A stretch of 64,000 bases of DNA from Opitutaceae bacterium (GTDB lineage Bacteria > Verrucomicrobiota > Verrucomicrobiia > Opitutales > Opitutaceae). The translations under genes were made by a program, and so were the position numbers. The DNA is taken from assembly GCA_016794785.1 (NCBI GenBank), contig JAEUHC010000015.1:1-64000 (forward strand), given 5' to 3'. This document shows positions 10,939-18,563 of this stretch, in pieces (positions within the stretch are counted from its first letter, which is position 1; each line of letters opens with the position of its first letter). Under the pieces are notes generated by a model, which saw only the letters and a program-made list of their open reading frames with translations, made no database searches and was not told the origin of the DNA.

Positions 10939-10956
10939 TGTAGGCCGCAGCCTACG
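10939..10956. promoter_or_regulatory. GacA-box-like dyad upstream of the hybrid kinase
   Basis: TGTAGG, a 6-base spacer (CCGCAG) and CCTACG form a 5-6-5 dyad, 1 base short of perfect. The same core with CTTACA as right half recurs at 10965-10979 as a half-site. It lies 19 bases after the GacA-like regulator gene and 79 bases before the next start. The architecture matches the GacA box (TGTAAG-N6-CTTACA) with one substitution per half. Binding is inferred; a solitary GTAG-type repeat is the alternative. Confidence 0.45.
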
Positions 10957-11035
10957 TCTTTTCCGGCCGCAGCCTTACAGTTTTTTCATACATTGCGCCG
11001 ATGACGAATCCGGCGGTTTCCGTTATGAATAGAGT

Positions 11036-13054
11036 GTGGTTACTACAACCTGCCCCTCCCGTTCCGACGCGCCCGATCCGGGCCGCGGTGCACGACCCTT
11101 GAAGATTCTCTTCGTGGAAGATTCGGCGATGGACTGCGAACTGGTCCTGCGCGAAGTGCGGCAGCAGGGCTTTTCAGTCGATCACCGCCGCGTGGAGTCG
11201 GGGGAGGAGATGAGCCAGGCGTTGGACGATGGCGGTTGGGATCTGGTGCTCGCCGATTTCCAGCTGCCGTGCTTCTCGGGAGTGGCTGCGCTCGGCTTGT
11301 TGCGCGAACGGGCGCTGGACCTGCCGTTCATATTGGTTTCGGGCAGCATGAACGACGACTTGGTCGCCGAGGCGATGCGGGCGGGCGCGCACGATTTCAT
11401 CGAGAAGGAGCATCTCACGCGCCTGGGTCCGGCGATCGAGCGGGAACTGCGCGAGGCCGAGGTCCGGCGCGATCTGCGCCGCGCGTTGCAGGAGCTGCGG
11501 GACAGTGCCGAGCGGCTCAAGCTCGCGGCCAGCGCCTCGAACACGGGATTGTGGGAGTGGAATCTCACCACCGGCGAGGTGTTCTACTCCGCCGAGTGGA
11601 AAGCCCAGCTGGGCTACAAGGACGAAGAGTTTCCCAGCGTCCTCGCCGAATGGGAGCAGCGCCTGCACCCCGAGGATCGCGAACCGACCATGGCCAAGGT
11701 GCGCGCCCATGTCGCCAATCCTGCGGTCCGCTACGAGGCGGAGACGCGGCTCCGGCATCGGGACGGCTCATGGCGCTGGATTCGCTCGATCGGGCAGGTG
11801 TTTCCCGACGAGGCAGGCCGCCCAAGCCGCCTACTCGGCTCGCACCAGGACATCACTGAGAGCAAGCGGCTGCAGGCGGAGTATCTGCGGTCCCAGCGCG
11901 TGGAGAGCATCGGCACCCTGGCCGGCGGCGTGGCGCACGATCTCAACAACATCCTCGCGCCCGTCCTCATGGGCAGCTCCCTGCTCCGGGAGGAAGCGCA
12001 GAGCGCCAGCGCCCGGCTGGTGCTGACCAACATCGAGGCCTGCGCCCAACGCGGGGCCGATCTTGTGCGGCAGTTGCTCACGTTTGCCCGTGGTTACGAC
12101 GGCCAGCGCGTGCTCCTGCAGCCCCGCCACCTGCTGCGCGAATTGGTCACGATCCTGCCCGGTCTCCTGTCCAAGACGTGCGAGGTGAAATCCAGCTTTC
12201 CCAACGACCTCTGGACGATGGAGGGTGATGCGACGCAGATCCACCAGATCATGCTCAATCTCTGCGTCAACGCCCGCGATGCCATGCCGCAGGGCGGCCG
12301 GCTCACGCTGACGGCGGCCAACCTGTGGATCGACGAGGCGTTCGCGAGCATGCAGCCCGGCGCCCAGCCCGGGCCGCACGTGTCCTTCGAAGTGGCGGAC
12401 ACCGGCCGGGGCATCCCGCCGGAGATTCTGCCGAAGATCTTCGAGCCGTTCTTCACCACCAAGGAGCCCGGCCGTGGCACGGGCCTGGGGCTCGCGACCG
12501 TGCAGACGATCGCGCGCAGCCACGGGGGATTCGTGCAGGTGAGCTCGCGCGTCGGCCAGGGCACGAGCTTCAAGGTGTTTCTCCCGGCCAAACCGGATGC
12601 CCGGGCGGCCGAGCCGGACATGACGCCGGATTTGTTCCAGCGGGGCGCGGGCGAGCTGGTGCTCGTGGTGGATGACGACGAGGCGCTGCGCGAGATGCTC
12701 CAGCGCTCGCTTGAGGCCAATGGCTATCGCACGCTCGGGGCCCGTGATGGCACCGAGGGCCTGACGCATTTCCTCCAGCATCGCAACGAGGTCCGCCTTA
12801 TCATCACCGATGTGATGATGCCACATCTCGACGGCACGGCGATGGTGCGGGCGCTCCGCCGCATTGATCCCGCGGTGTGCATCGTGGCTTCGAGCGGCGT
12901 GGATGTGGGCGAGGGATCGGATGGCCCGCGCAAGGAACTCATGAGCCTGGGGGTCAGCGCCTTTCTGCAGAAACCCTATCGCTCGGACAAGATGCTGCGC
13001 CTCGTGCGGGAACTCATCGACGGAGGGGCCCAGGCCGCGGAGTCGGGGCAATAA
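11036..13054 (+). CDS. Hybrid histidine kinase REC-PAS-HisKA-HATPase-REC
   Basis: A 672-residue protein with an N-terminal receiver (ILFVEDSAMDCELVLREV, Asp74 in VLADFQLPCFSG), a PAS_3-type domain (WEWNLTTGEVFYSAEW ... HPEDRE), HisKA (LAGGVAHDLNNILAPVL, His301), HATPase (DTGRGIPPEIL, FFTTKEPGRGTGLGLATV) and a C-terminal receiver (LVVDDDEALREML, Asp592 in IITDVMMPHLDG). The HDLNN box is the NtrB-like type common in phosphorelay hybrids. It appears soluble. A GTG at 11036 is used as start; a TTG at 11099 just before the REC domain is possible. A GacA-box-like dyad lies upstream, so control by the regulator at 10282-10920 is plausible. Confidence 0.9.
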   Translation: MVTTTCPSRSDAPDPGRGARPLKILFVEDSAMDCELVLREVRQQGFSVDHRRVESGEEMSQALDDGGWDLVLADFQLPCFSGVAALGLLRERALDLPFILVSGSMNDDLVAEAMRAGAHDFIEKEHLTRLGPAIERELREAEVRRDLRRALQELRDSAERLKLAASASNTGLWEWNLTTGEVFYSAEWKAQLGYKDEEFPSVLAEWEQRLHPEDREPTMAKVRAHVANPAVRYEAETRLRHRDGSWRWIRSIGQVFPDEAGRPSRLLGSHQDITESKRLQAEYLRSQRVESIGTLAGGVAHDLNNILAPVLMGSSLLREEAQSASARLVLTNIEACAQRGADLVRQLLTFARGYDGQRVLLQPRHLLRELVTILPGLLSKTCEVKSSFPNDLWTMEGDATQIHQIMLNLCVNARDAMPQGGRLTLTAANLWIDEAFASMQPGAQPGPHVSFEVADTGRGIPPEILPKIFEPFFTTKEPGRGTGLGLATVQTIARSHGGFVQVSSRVGQGTSFKVFLPAKPDARAAEPDMTPDLFQRGAGELVLVVDDDEALREMLQRSLEANGYRTLGARDGTEGLTHFLQHRNEVRLIITDVMMPHLDGTAMVRALRRIDPAVCIVASSGVDVGEGSDGPRKELMSLGVSAFLQKPYRSDKMLRLVRELIDGGAQAAESGQ

Positions 13055-13375
13055 CCTGGAAGCGAGGGCAGGGCGCCCGATGGTCCGTCGCGGGCTCGTG
13101 TAGGCTTCGTCCTACATAATTATCAGACGAGGGCCCATCCAGCGGCCCCATGGCTCGCCCGATTGAGGGTCCATGGCTTCTTATTCCACTGATCGTGCGC
13201 ATCGTCCCGCGCCACGCCGCTGCGTGGCCGCCGCCCGTCGACAGCAAGATCCGGATACACTTTTCGACGCGCAGCGGTTGCGCGTGGCTCTGGAAACCCT
13301 GCTGGGCGGCGAAGCCCAGAACCTCAGGGTGGTGCGTCGTCCCTCACGTGTTGCGTGCTGTGCACGCTTCCGGGC
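13055..13375. other. Leader region upstream of the LOV-type kinase
   Basis: This 321-base gap holds a perfect dyad at 13099-13116 and an ORF at 13173-13379 (68 codons, starting MASYSTDRAHRPAPRR) whose stop overlaps the ATG at 13376 by ATGA. The ORF has no recognisable domain. It could be a leader peptide, or it could be chance in high-GC DNA. No terminator with a T-run was found. Confidence 0.4.
13099..13116. promoter_or_regulatory. Perfect TGTAGG-N6-CCTACA dyad
   Basis: TGTAGG, the spacer CTTCGT and CCTACA form a perfect 6-6-6 inverted repeat between the hybrid kinase and the LOV-type kinase. It has the half-site length and spacing of the GacA/UvrY box and is the sister of the site at 10939. 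It is the best candidate operator for the LuxR regulator encoded at 10282-10920. The function is inferred from spacing and family knowledge only. Confidence 0.5.
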
Positions 13376-15076
13376 ATGAGCGCCCCATCCATGCCAGCCG
13401 GGTCACGGCCTTCGGCCGCGCCCGGGACTTCGCCGGACTTCCTGCGCGCGGCCTTGGATTCCCTCACCTCCGAAATCGTGATTCTGGACGAATCGGGCGC
13501 CATCGTCTCATTCAATGCCACGCGGGAGCGCTTCGTCCGGGACAATCCGCAGGCCGGCAGCCTGCTGCCGGGCGTCAATTACCTCGAAGGCTGCGAGAGC
13601 GCCCAAGGCGAATGCGTGGCGGACGTGCGGGGCGTGGCCCGCGGCATCCGCGCGGTGATTGCCGGCGAGCTGCCCGAGTTTCACCACGAGTATCGCCGCG
13701 ACACGGCGAGCGGGCGGCGCTGGTTCATCATGCACGTCACCGTCTTCACTCACGATGGCAAGCGGCTCATTTCCCTGGCCCAGGTGGACATCACGGCGCG
13801 CAAGCGCGTCGAGGCGCAGCTACGGCTGACCGACCGTGCGATCAAGGCCGTGTCCCAGGGCGTGCTCATCGCGGGCCCGGATCAGCGGATTCTGACGGCG
13901 AACCAGGCGTTCTCCATCATCACGGGCTACAGCGAGGAGGAGATCGTCGGTCGCACCTGCCGGTTCCTGCAAGGCCCGCTGACGGACCCCAAGACGGTCG
14001 AGGCGATTGCCCGCGCGCAGGTCAACCGCGAGGATTTCTCCGGCGAGATCCTCAACTACCGCAAGGATGGCGCGGTGTTTTGGAACGATCTCACGATCTC
14101 GCCCGTATGCGACGAGGAGGGCGCGGTGACGCACTTCATCGGCGTGACCCGGGATATCACCGCGCGCAAGCAAGCGGAGACGGAGTTCGAGAATCTCAAT
14201 CGCCGCATCGTGGAGGTCTCCCGCCAGGCCGGCATGGCGGAGGTCGCCACGAGTGTGCTGCACAACGTGGGCAACGTGCTGAACAGTGTGAATGTCGCGA
14301 CGACCCTGCTCGGCGATCGCGTGCGCACCAGCAAGGCGGGCAACCTCGCCAAGGTCGCGGCCCTGCTCCGGGACCACGCGACGGATCTGCCGGGCTTCTT
14401 CACACGTGACGAACGCGCCCGTCATTTGCCCGGATTCCTCGAGAAGCTCGCCGAGCATCTGGTGGCTGAGCAGCGGGCCATGGCCGGAGAGATCGATACC
14501 CTCCGCAAGAACGTGGATCACATCAAGGACATCGTCGCGATGCAGCAGAGCTACGCGAAGGTGTCGGGCGTCACCGAGTTCGTCTCGCCGGCGGACCTGG
14601 TCAAGGATGCGATCAGCATGAATGCCGGTTCGTTCGACCGTCATTCCGTCGAGGTGACCACGGACATCGCCGACGCACCTTCCGTCGAGGTGGACAAGCA
14701 CAAGGTGCTGCAGATCCTCATCAATTTCCTGCGCAACGCCAAGCGCGCCTGCGATGATTCCGGGCGCGCCGACAAACATATCACGATCCGTGTGCGCCAA
14801 GCCGGGGAAAAGGTGGTTTTTGCAGTCAGCGACAACGGCGTGGGCATCGCTCCGGAGAATCTGAAATGCATCTTCAGCCACGGATTCACGACGAAGAAGG
14901 ATGGCCACGGCTTTGGTCTCCACAGCGGCGCCAACGCCGCCAAGGAAATGGGCGGCACGGTCTGCGTGCATAGCGAGGGCCCGGGGTTGGGCGCCACATT
15001 TTCACTCGAACTGCCTTTGCGCTCGGGCGCTCACGGGCCGGCCGACCACAAGGGTTTGTCGCAGATTGCGGCGTGA
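13376..15076 (+). CDS. PAS-LOV histidine kinase with LHNVGN box
   Basis: A 566-residue soluble protein. The first PAS (residues ~25-150) carries NYLEGCESAQGEC. The second is a LOV-type domain with GRTCRFLQGPLTDP (Cys195 at the photo-adduct position), LNYRKDGAVFWND and HFIGVTRDIT. The usual Asn before Cys is Thr and the usual Gln in FIGVQ is Thr. The kinase part uses the atypical acceptor box ATSVLHNVGNVLNSVNV (His296) followed by a helical region and a HATPase (LINFLRNAKRACDDSG, DNGVGIAPEN, HGFTTKKDGHGFGLH). The ATG at 13376 was chosen over an in-frame upstream ATG at 13355. It probably senses blue light or redox through flavin; this is inferred from the cysteine motif. Confidence 0.9.
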   Translation: MSAPSMPAGSRPSAAPGTSPDFLRAALDSLTSEIVILDESGAIVSFNATRERFVRDNPQAGSLLPGVNYLEGCESAQGECVADVRGVARGIRAVIAGELPEFHHEYRRDTASGRRWFIMHVTVFTHDGKRLISLAQVDITARKRVEAQLRLTDRAIKAVSQGVLIAGPDQRILTANQAFSIITGYSEEEIVGRTCRFLQGPLTDPKTVEAIARAQVNREDFSGEILNYRKDGAVFWNDLTISPVCDEEGAVTHFIGVTRDITARKQAETEFENLNRRIVEVSRQAGMAEVATSVLHNVGNVLNSVNVATTLLGDRVRTSKAGNLAKVAALLRDHATDLPGFFTRDERARHLPGFLEKLAEHLVAEQRAMAGEIDTLRKNVDHIKDIVAMQQSYAKVSGVTEFVSPADLVKDAISMNAGSFDRHSVEVTTDIADAPSVEVDKHKVLQILINFLRNAKRACDDSGRADKHITIRVRQAGEKVVFAVSDNGVGIAPENLKCIFSHGFTTKKDGHGFGLHSGANAAKEMGGTVCVHSEGPGLGATFSLELPLRSGAHGPADHKGLSQIAA

Positions 15077-15465
15077 TATCCATGCACCCCAGGCGTCCAT
15101 CCGCGGGCTTCAGCCCCCCATCCAACCCTCCATGAAAAACCGGGCCAAACGCTCTGCCATCATGGTCTGGTTCTGTTTCGCTTCCGCGGCCTGCGCACCG
15201 GCGGCGTCGGCGCTCACGGCGAGCGACACTCCCGGGTGGGTGGCGTTGTCGCTGGTGCGGGCAGGAGATGCCCCAAGGCTTCGTCCGCCCTCGGCCCCAT
15301 TGGTTCTTCGGCCGCTCGCGGGTCCATGGCCCTTCGATTCGGCCGGCTGTCTTTATCGCGGCGCCGGCATGGGCCTCAACCTCCGCACCGAGCAGGCTCG
15401 GTCGGGTTCATCAGCGCGGCGGAGTTCTGCCCTCAGCTGCACCATGGCATCAATCTGTCATCCTT
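15077..15465. other. Gap with a decayed or short secreted-protein ORF
   Basis: In this 389-base stretch an ATG at 15132 opens 115 codons beginning MKNRAKRSAIMVWFCFASAA, which looks like a signal peptide with an AASA-L cleavage site. The remainder is not recognisable and runs past the next start. A second frame (15236-15469) ends exactly in an ATGA overlap with the kinase start at 15466. One reading is a frameshifted remnant of a small exported protein; another is chance. No other feature was seen. Confidence 0.35.
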
Positions 15466-17865
15466 ATGAGAAACCTTAGGGACACAGCAGTCGTTCCCTT
15501 TCCAACAGGATGGCTGACAGGCGCGCTCGTCTGCTCAGGCTTGATGCTGCTGGGCTTGATTTGGACTTCCTGGGTCGCTTACCGGGATATCGACACCGTG
15601 CAGCGCAGCAATCTGCGCTCGTTGGAACTTCGGGGCATCATCCTGCACCTGGACGAAGTCCTGACGATGTCGGCGCGCATGGCGGCGATCACCGGGAATG
15701 CAAAATGGGAGGAACGCTACCGGCAGTTTGAGGGAAAGCTGGACGGGGCCGTCAAGGAGGCCATGGCACTTACATCCGGTTTGGCCAACGCCGAGGCGGC
15801 GGCGCAGACCGGTGCGGCCAATCTCAAGCTGGTTGAGATGGAGAACAATAGTTTCGCCTTGGTTCGCGACGGGAAGCCGGATGAAGCCAGAACCCTCCTC
15901 TTCAGCGAAGACTACGAGGTCCAGAAAAACATCTATGCCGCGGGCATGGCGACGTTCATGGGCCAGCTTCAGGATCAGGTGGCGGCCAGCCTGCGGCAGA
16001 AGCGGCGGGATGCGGTTCTGTCCCTCGTGATGGTCGGCGGATTGCTCGGGCTGTGGGTGGCGGTCGGCAAGCGATTGAAGAATTGGCGGGAAGCGGAAAT
16101 GCGCAACGTGGCCGCGCTCGCACGGGCGGAGGCAGAACTCCATGAGGCGCATGATAACCTTGAGCGACGCGTGGCCGAGCGCACGGGCGAACTCGTGCAG
16201 GAGGTGTCCGAACGGAAGAAGGTCACGGAAAAACTCGAGGCTTCGCACAGCTCCCTGGCCGCGATCAACGCCCTGCTCGACCGTTCCTTCCTGCTGGAGA
16301 TGACGGATCTGGAGGGCCGCATCACGCACGCGAACGATAATTTCTGCGCCCTGTCGGGCTACAGCCGAGAGGAACTCATCGGCCAGAGCCACCGGATGCT
16401 CAGGTCCGGCCTTCATCCTGATGAGTTATATAACGAAATCTGGCGCACGGTGGCGCGCGGGGAAATCTGGCGCGGTGAGCTCAACAGCCGCGCGAAGGAC
16501 GGGCATACCTACTGGGTGGACACCACGATCGGCCCCATGCATGATGCGCAGGGCAAGATTAGGGGCTATCTGGCCATTCGGGCGGATATCACCGAACGCA
16601 AGCAGGCTGAGGCCGAACTGCGGCGGTCCAAGGCCTTCGTCGATTCGGTGATCAAGCATCTCCCGGTCGCGGTCTTCATCAAGGAGGCGCAGGAACTGCG
16701 TTTCGTGCTTTGGAACAAGGCTGGCGAGCAGCTGACCGGCTACTCGAACGAGGAGATGATCGGGAAAAACGACCACGATTTTTTCCCGGCCGCCGATGCC
16801 GACAAGTTCGCCGCCATCGATCGTGAGGTGCTCCGCGGCATGAAGCGGCTCGACGTGCCCGAAGAAAAACTGGAGACGCGCCACAACGGGACCCGCATCC
16901 TCGCTGTGGCCAAGGTTCCGATTTTGAATGCCGAAGGCCGGCCGGAATTCCTGCTGGGCATTGCGCAAGACATCACCGAGCGGAAACAGACCGAGGAGAA
17001 AATGGCGGAGATGACCGGCCGGCTCATCGAGACCTCGCGCTTGGCCGGGATGGCGGAGGTGGCGACCGGGGTGCTGCACAACGTGGGCAACGTGCTGAAC
17101 AGCGTGAATGTGTCCGCCACCGTCGTCATGGACGCGGTGAGGAAATCCCGGGGGACGAACCTCGCGAAAGTGGCGGCATTGCTACGCGAGCACGAGGCGG
17201 ACCTCGGCACCTTCATCACGACGGATCCGAAGGGCCGGCAGGTGCCGGCGTTCCTTGGGCTGCTGGCGGAGAACCTGGGCACGGAGCGCACGACGATCCT
17301 GCACGAGCTGGAGCAGCTGCAGAAGAACCTGCAGCACATCAAGGACGTGGTCTCGATGCAGCAGAGCTACGCGAAGGTCTCGGGTGTGACCGAGACGGTG
17401 AAGTTGGACGAGTTGCTGGCCGACACGCTGGAGATGAACGCGGGGTCGTTTCAACGCCACGACGTCGAGGTTGTGCGGGAGTTCGAGATGGTGCCGCCGG
17501 TCTCGACGGACAAGCACAAGCTGCTGCAGATCCTTGTGAACCTGGTCCGCAACGCGAAGCAGGCCTGCGACGAGTCGGGCCGCGCGGACAAGCGCATCAC
17601 CCTGCGGCTTGCGGCGGCGGCTGGCTGCGTTCGTGTCAGCGTGGCGGACAATGGCGTGGGCATCCCGCGCGAGAACCTGGGGCGGGTCTTCAACCACGGG
17701 TTCACGACGAAGAAGACCGGCCACGGCTTCGGCCTGCACAGCAGCGCCAACGCGATCAAGGAGATGGGCGGCACGCTCACCGTCCACAGCGATGGTCCCG
17801 GCCTCGGCACCACCTTCACGGTCGAACTCCCGCTCAACCCTTCCGCCGGTGCTCCGATCGCCTGA
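15466..17865 (+). CDS. Membrane PAS-PAS histidine kinase with LHNVGN box
   Basis: 799 residues. Two transmembrane helices (WLTGALVCSGLMLLGLIWTS near residue 25 and LSLVMVGGLLGLWVAV near 190) enclose a ~150-residue periplasmic helical domain. A coiled coil and two PAS domains follow; the first holds GYSREELIGQSHRML, very like the PAS at the left edge of the window. The kinase core has the atypical box GVLHNVGNVLNSVNV (His538) and HATPase motifs DNGVGIPREN and HGFTTKKTGHGFGLH. The ATG at 15466 is used because the upstream extension of the frame lacks any sensible N-terminus. The last ~270 residues are almost the same as in the kinase at 18560-20536, also at DNA level. Confidence 0.91.
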   Translation: MRNLRDTAVVPFPTGWLTGALVCSGLMLLGLIWTSWVAYRDIDTVQRSNLRSLELRGIILHLDEVLTMSARMAAITGNAKWEERYRQFEGKLDGAVKEAMALTSGLANAEAAAQTGAANLKLVEMENNSFALVRDGKPDEARTLLFSEDYEVQKNIYAAGMATFMGQLQDQVAASLRQKRRDAVLSLVMVGGLLGLWVAVGKRLKNWREAEMRNVAALARAEAELHEAHDNLERRVAERTGELVQEVSERKKVTEKLEASHSSLAAINALLDRSFLLEMTDLEGRITHANDNFCALSGYSREELIGQSHRMLRSGLHPDELYNEIWRTVARGEIWRGELNSRAKDGHTYWVDTTIGPMHDAQGKIRGYLAIRADITERKQAEAELRRSKAFVDSVIKHLPVAVFIKEAQELRFVLWNKAGEQLTGYSNEEMIGKNDHDFFPAADADKFAAIDREVLRGMKRLDVPEEKLETRHNGTRILAVAKVPILNAEGRPEFLLGIAQDITERKQTEEKMAEMTGRLIETSRLAGMAEVATGVLHNVGNVLNSVNVSATVVMDAVRKSRGTNLAKVAALLREHEADLGTFITTDPKGRQVPAFLGLLAENLGTERTTILHELEQLQKNLQHIKDVVSMQQSYAKVSGVTETVKLDELLADTLEMNAGSFQRHDVEVVREFEMVPPVSTDKHKLLQILVNLVRNAKQACDESGRADKRITLRLAAAAGCVRVSVADNGVGIPRENLGRVFNHGFTTKKTGHGFGLHSSANAIKEMGGTLTVHSDGPGLGTTFTVELPLNPSAGAPIA

Positions 17866-17873
17866 ATCTGAAT

Positions 17874-18563
17874 GTGAAAAAAAATCAGCTCCAGTCCAAA
17901 CCTGAACGCGAGGATGAATGCGTCGATTCCTCGTCTGCATCGATGCAGCAAGGATCGGCCAAGCTCGCGGTGCTTGCGGCAATCTGGCTGGCGGTGGTCG
18001 GTGCCGTCACGATTCGCATGGCCGCTTATTCAGCGACAGCGGGCGCTGCGGTGGCATCCCCGGCCGAGTGGCCCGGGCACAGCGGGATCGAGCGGCGGGA
18101 TGGATTGCCTACCTTGGTGATGTTTGCGCATCCGCGGTGTCCTTGCACCCGCGCGAGCTTGGGCGAGTTGGAGCGGCTTATGGCGGCTGCGGCGGGCCGA
18201 GTAACCACCCGGGTTTTGTTTATCAGGCCGGCGGGCATGACGTCGGATTGGGCTCAGACGGATTTGTGGCGGATGGCGTCAGCCATCCCGGGAGTGACCG
18301 TGCATCAGGACGACAGCGGGGCCGAATCCACCCGCTTTGGCGCCGGGACTTCGGGTCATACGGTGCTCTATGATGCCGCAGGGCGCCTGCTTTTTCAGGG
18401 TGGGATCACGCTGGCGCGAGGGCACGCTGGCGACAATCCAGGCCGCGGTGCGGTCGAGGCGTTGTTAGGGGGAGCGTTGTTCGATCGAGCGACGACTCCG
18501 GTGTTCGGCTGCGATTTGTTTGAACCGGGCTGCCAAACCGGCGGAGAGCTGTGCACCCCATGA
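17874..18563 (+). CDS. RedB-like membrane-anchored thioredoxin-fold protein
   Basis: 229 residues from a GTG 8 bases after the upstream kinase; an ATG at 17943 is an alternative. One N-terminal membrane helix (LAVLAAIWLAVVGAVTIRMA) anchors a thioredoxin-like domain with the motif FAHPRCPCTRAS (Cys89, Cys91) and a tail containing LLFQGGITLARGHAGDN and TPVFGCDLF. This matches the pattern of RedB-family proteins. The CPC pair and two later cysteines suggest a periplasmic redox or thiol role. The stop overlaps the next kinase by ATGA, so it likely supplies a signal to, or works with, that kinase. The substrate is unknown. Confidence 0.8.
   Translation: MKKNQLQSKPEREDECVDSSSASMQQGSAKLAVLAAIWLAVVGAVTIRMAAYSATAGAAVASPAEWPGHSGIERRDGLPTLVMFAHPRCPCTRASLGELERLMAAAAGRVTTRVLFIRPAGMTSDWAQTDLWRMASAIPGVTVHQDDSGAESTRFGAGTSGHTVLYDAAGRLLFQGGITLARGHAGDNPGRGAVEALLGGALFDRATTPVFGCDLFEPGCQTGGELCTP

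Noticed and set aside
13150..14409. 419-codon + frame overlapping the LOV-type kinase
   Set aside because: Out of frame with a kinase showing complete PAS, LOV and HATPase motifs; the translation is repetitive Arg/Gly/Pro.
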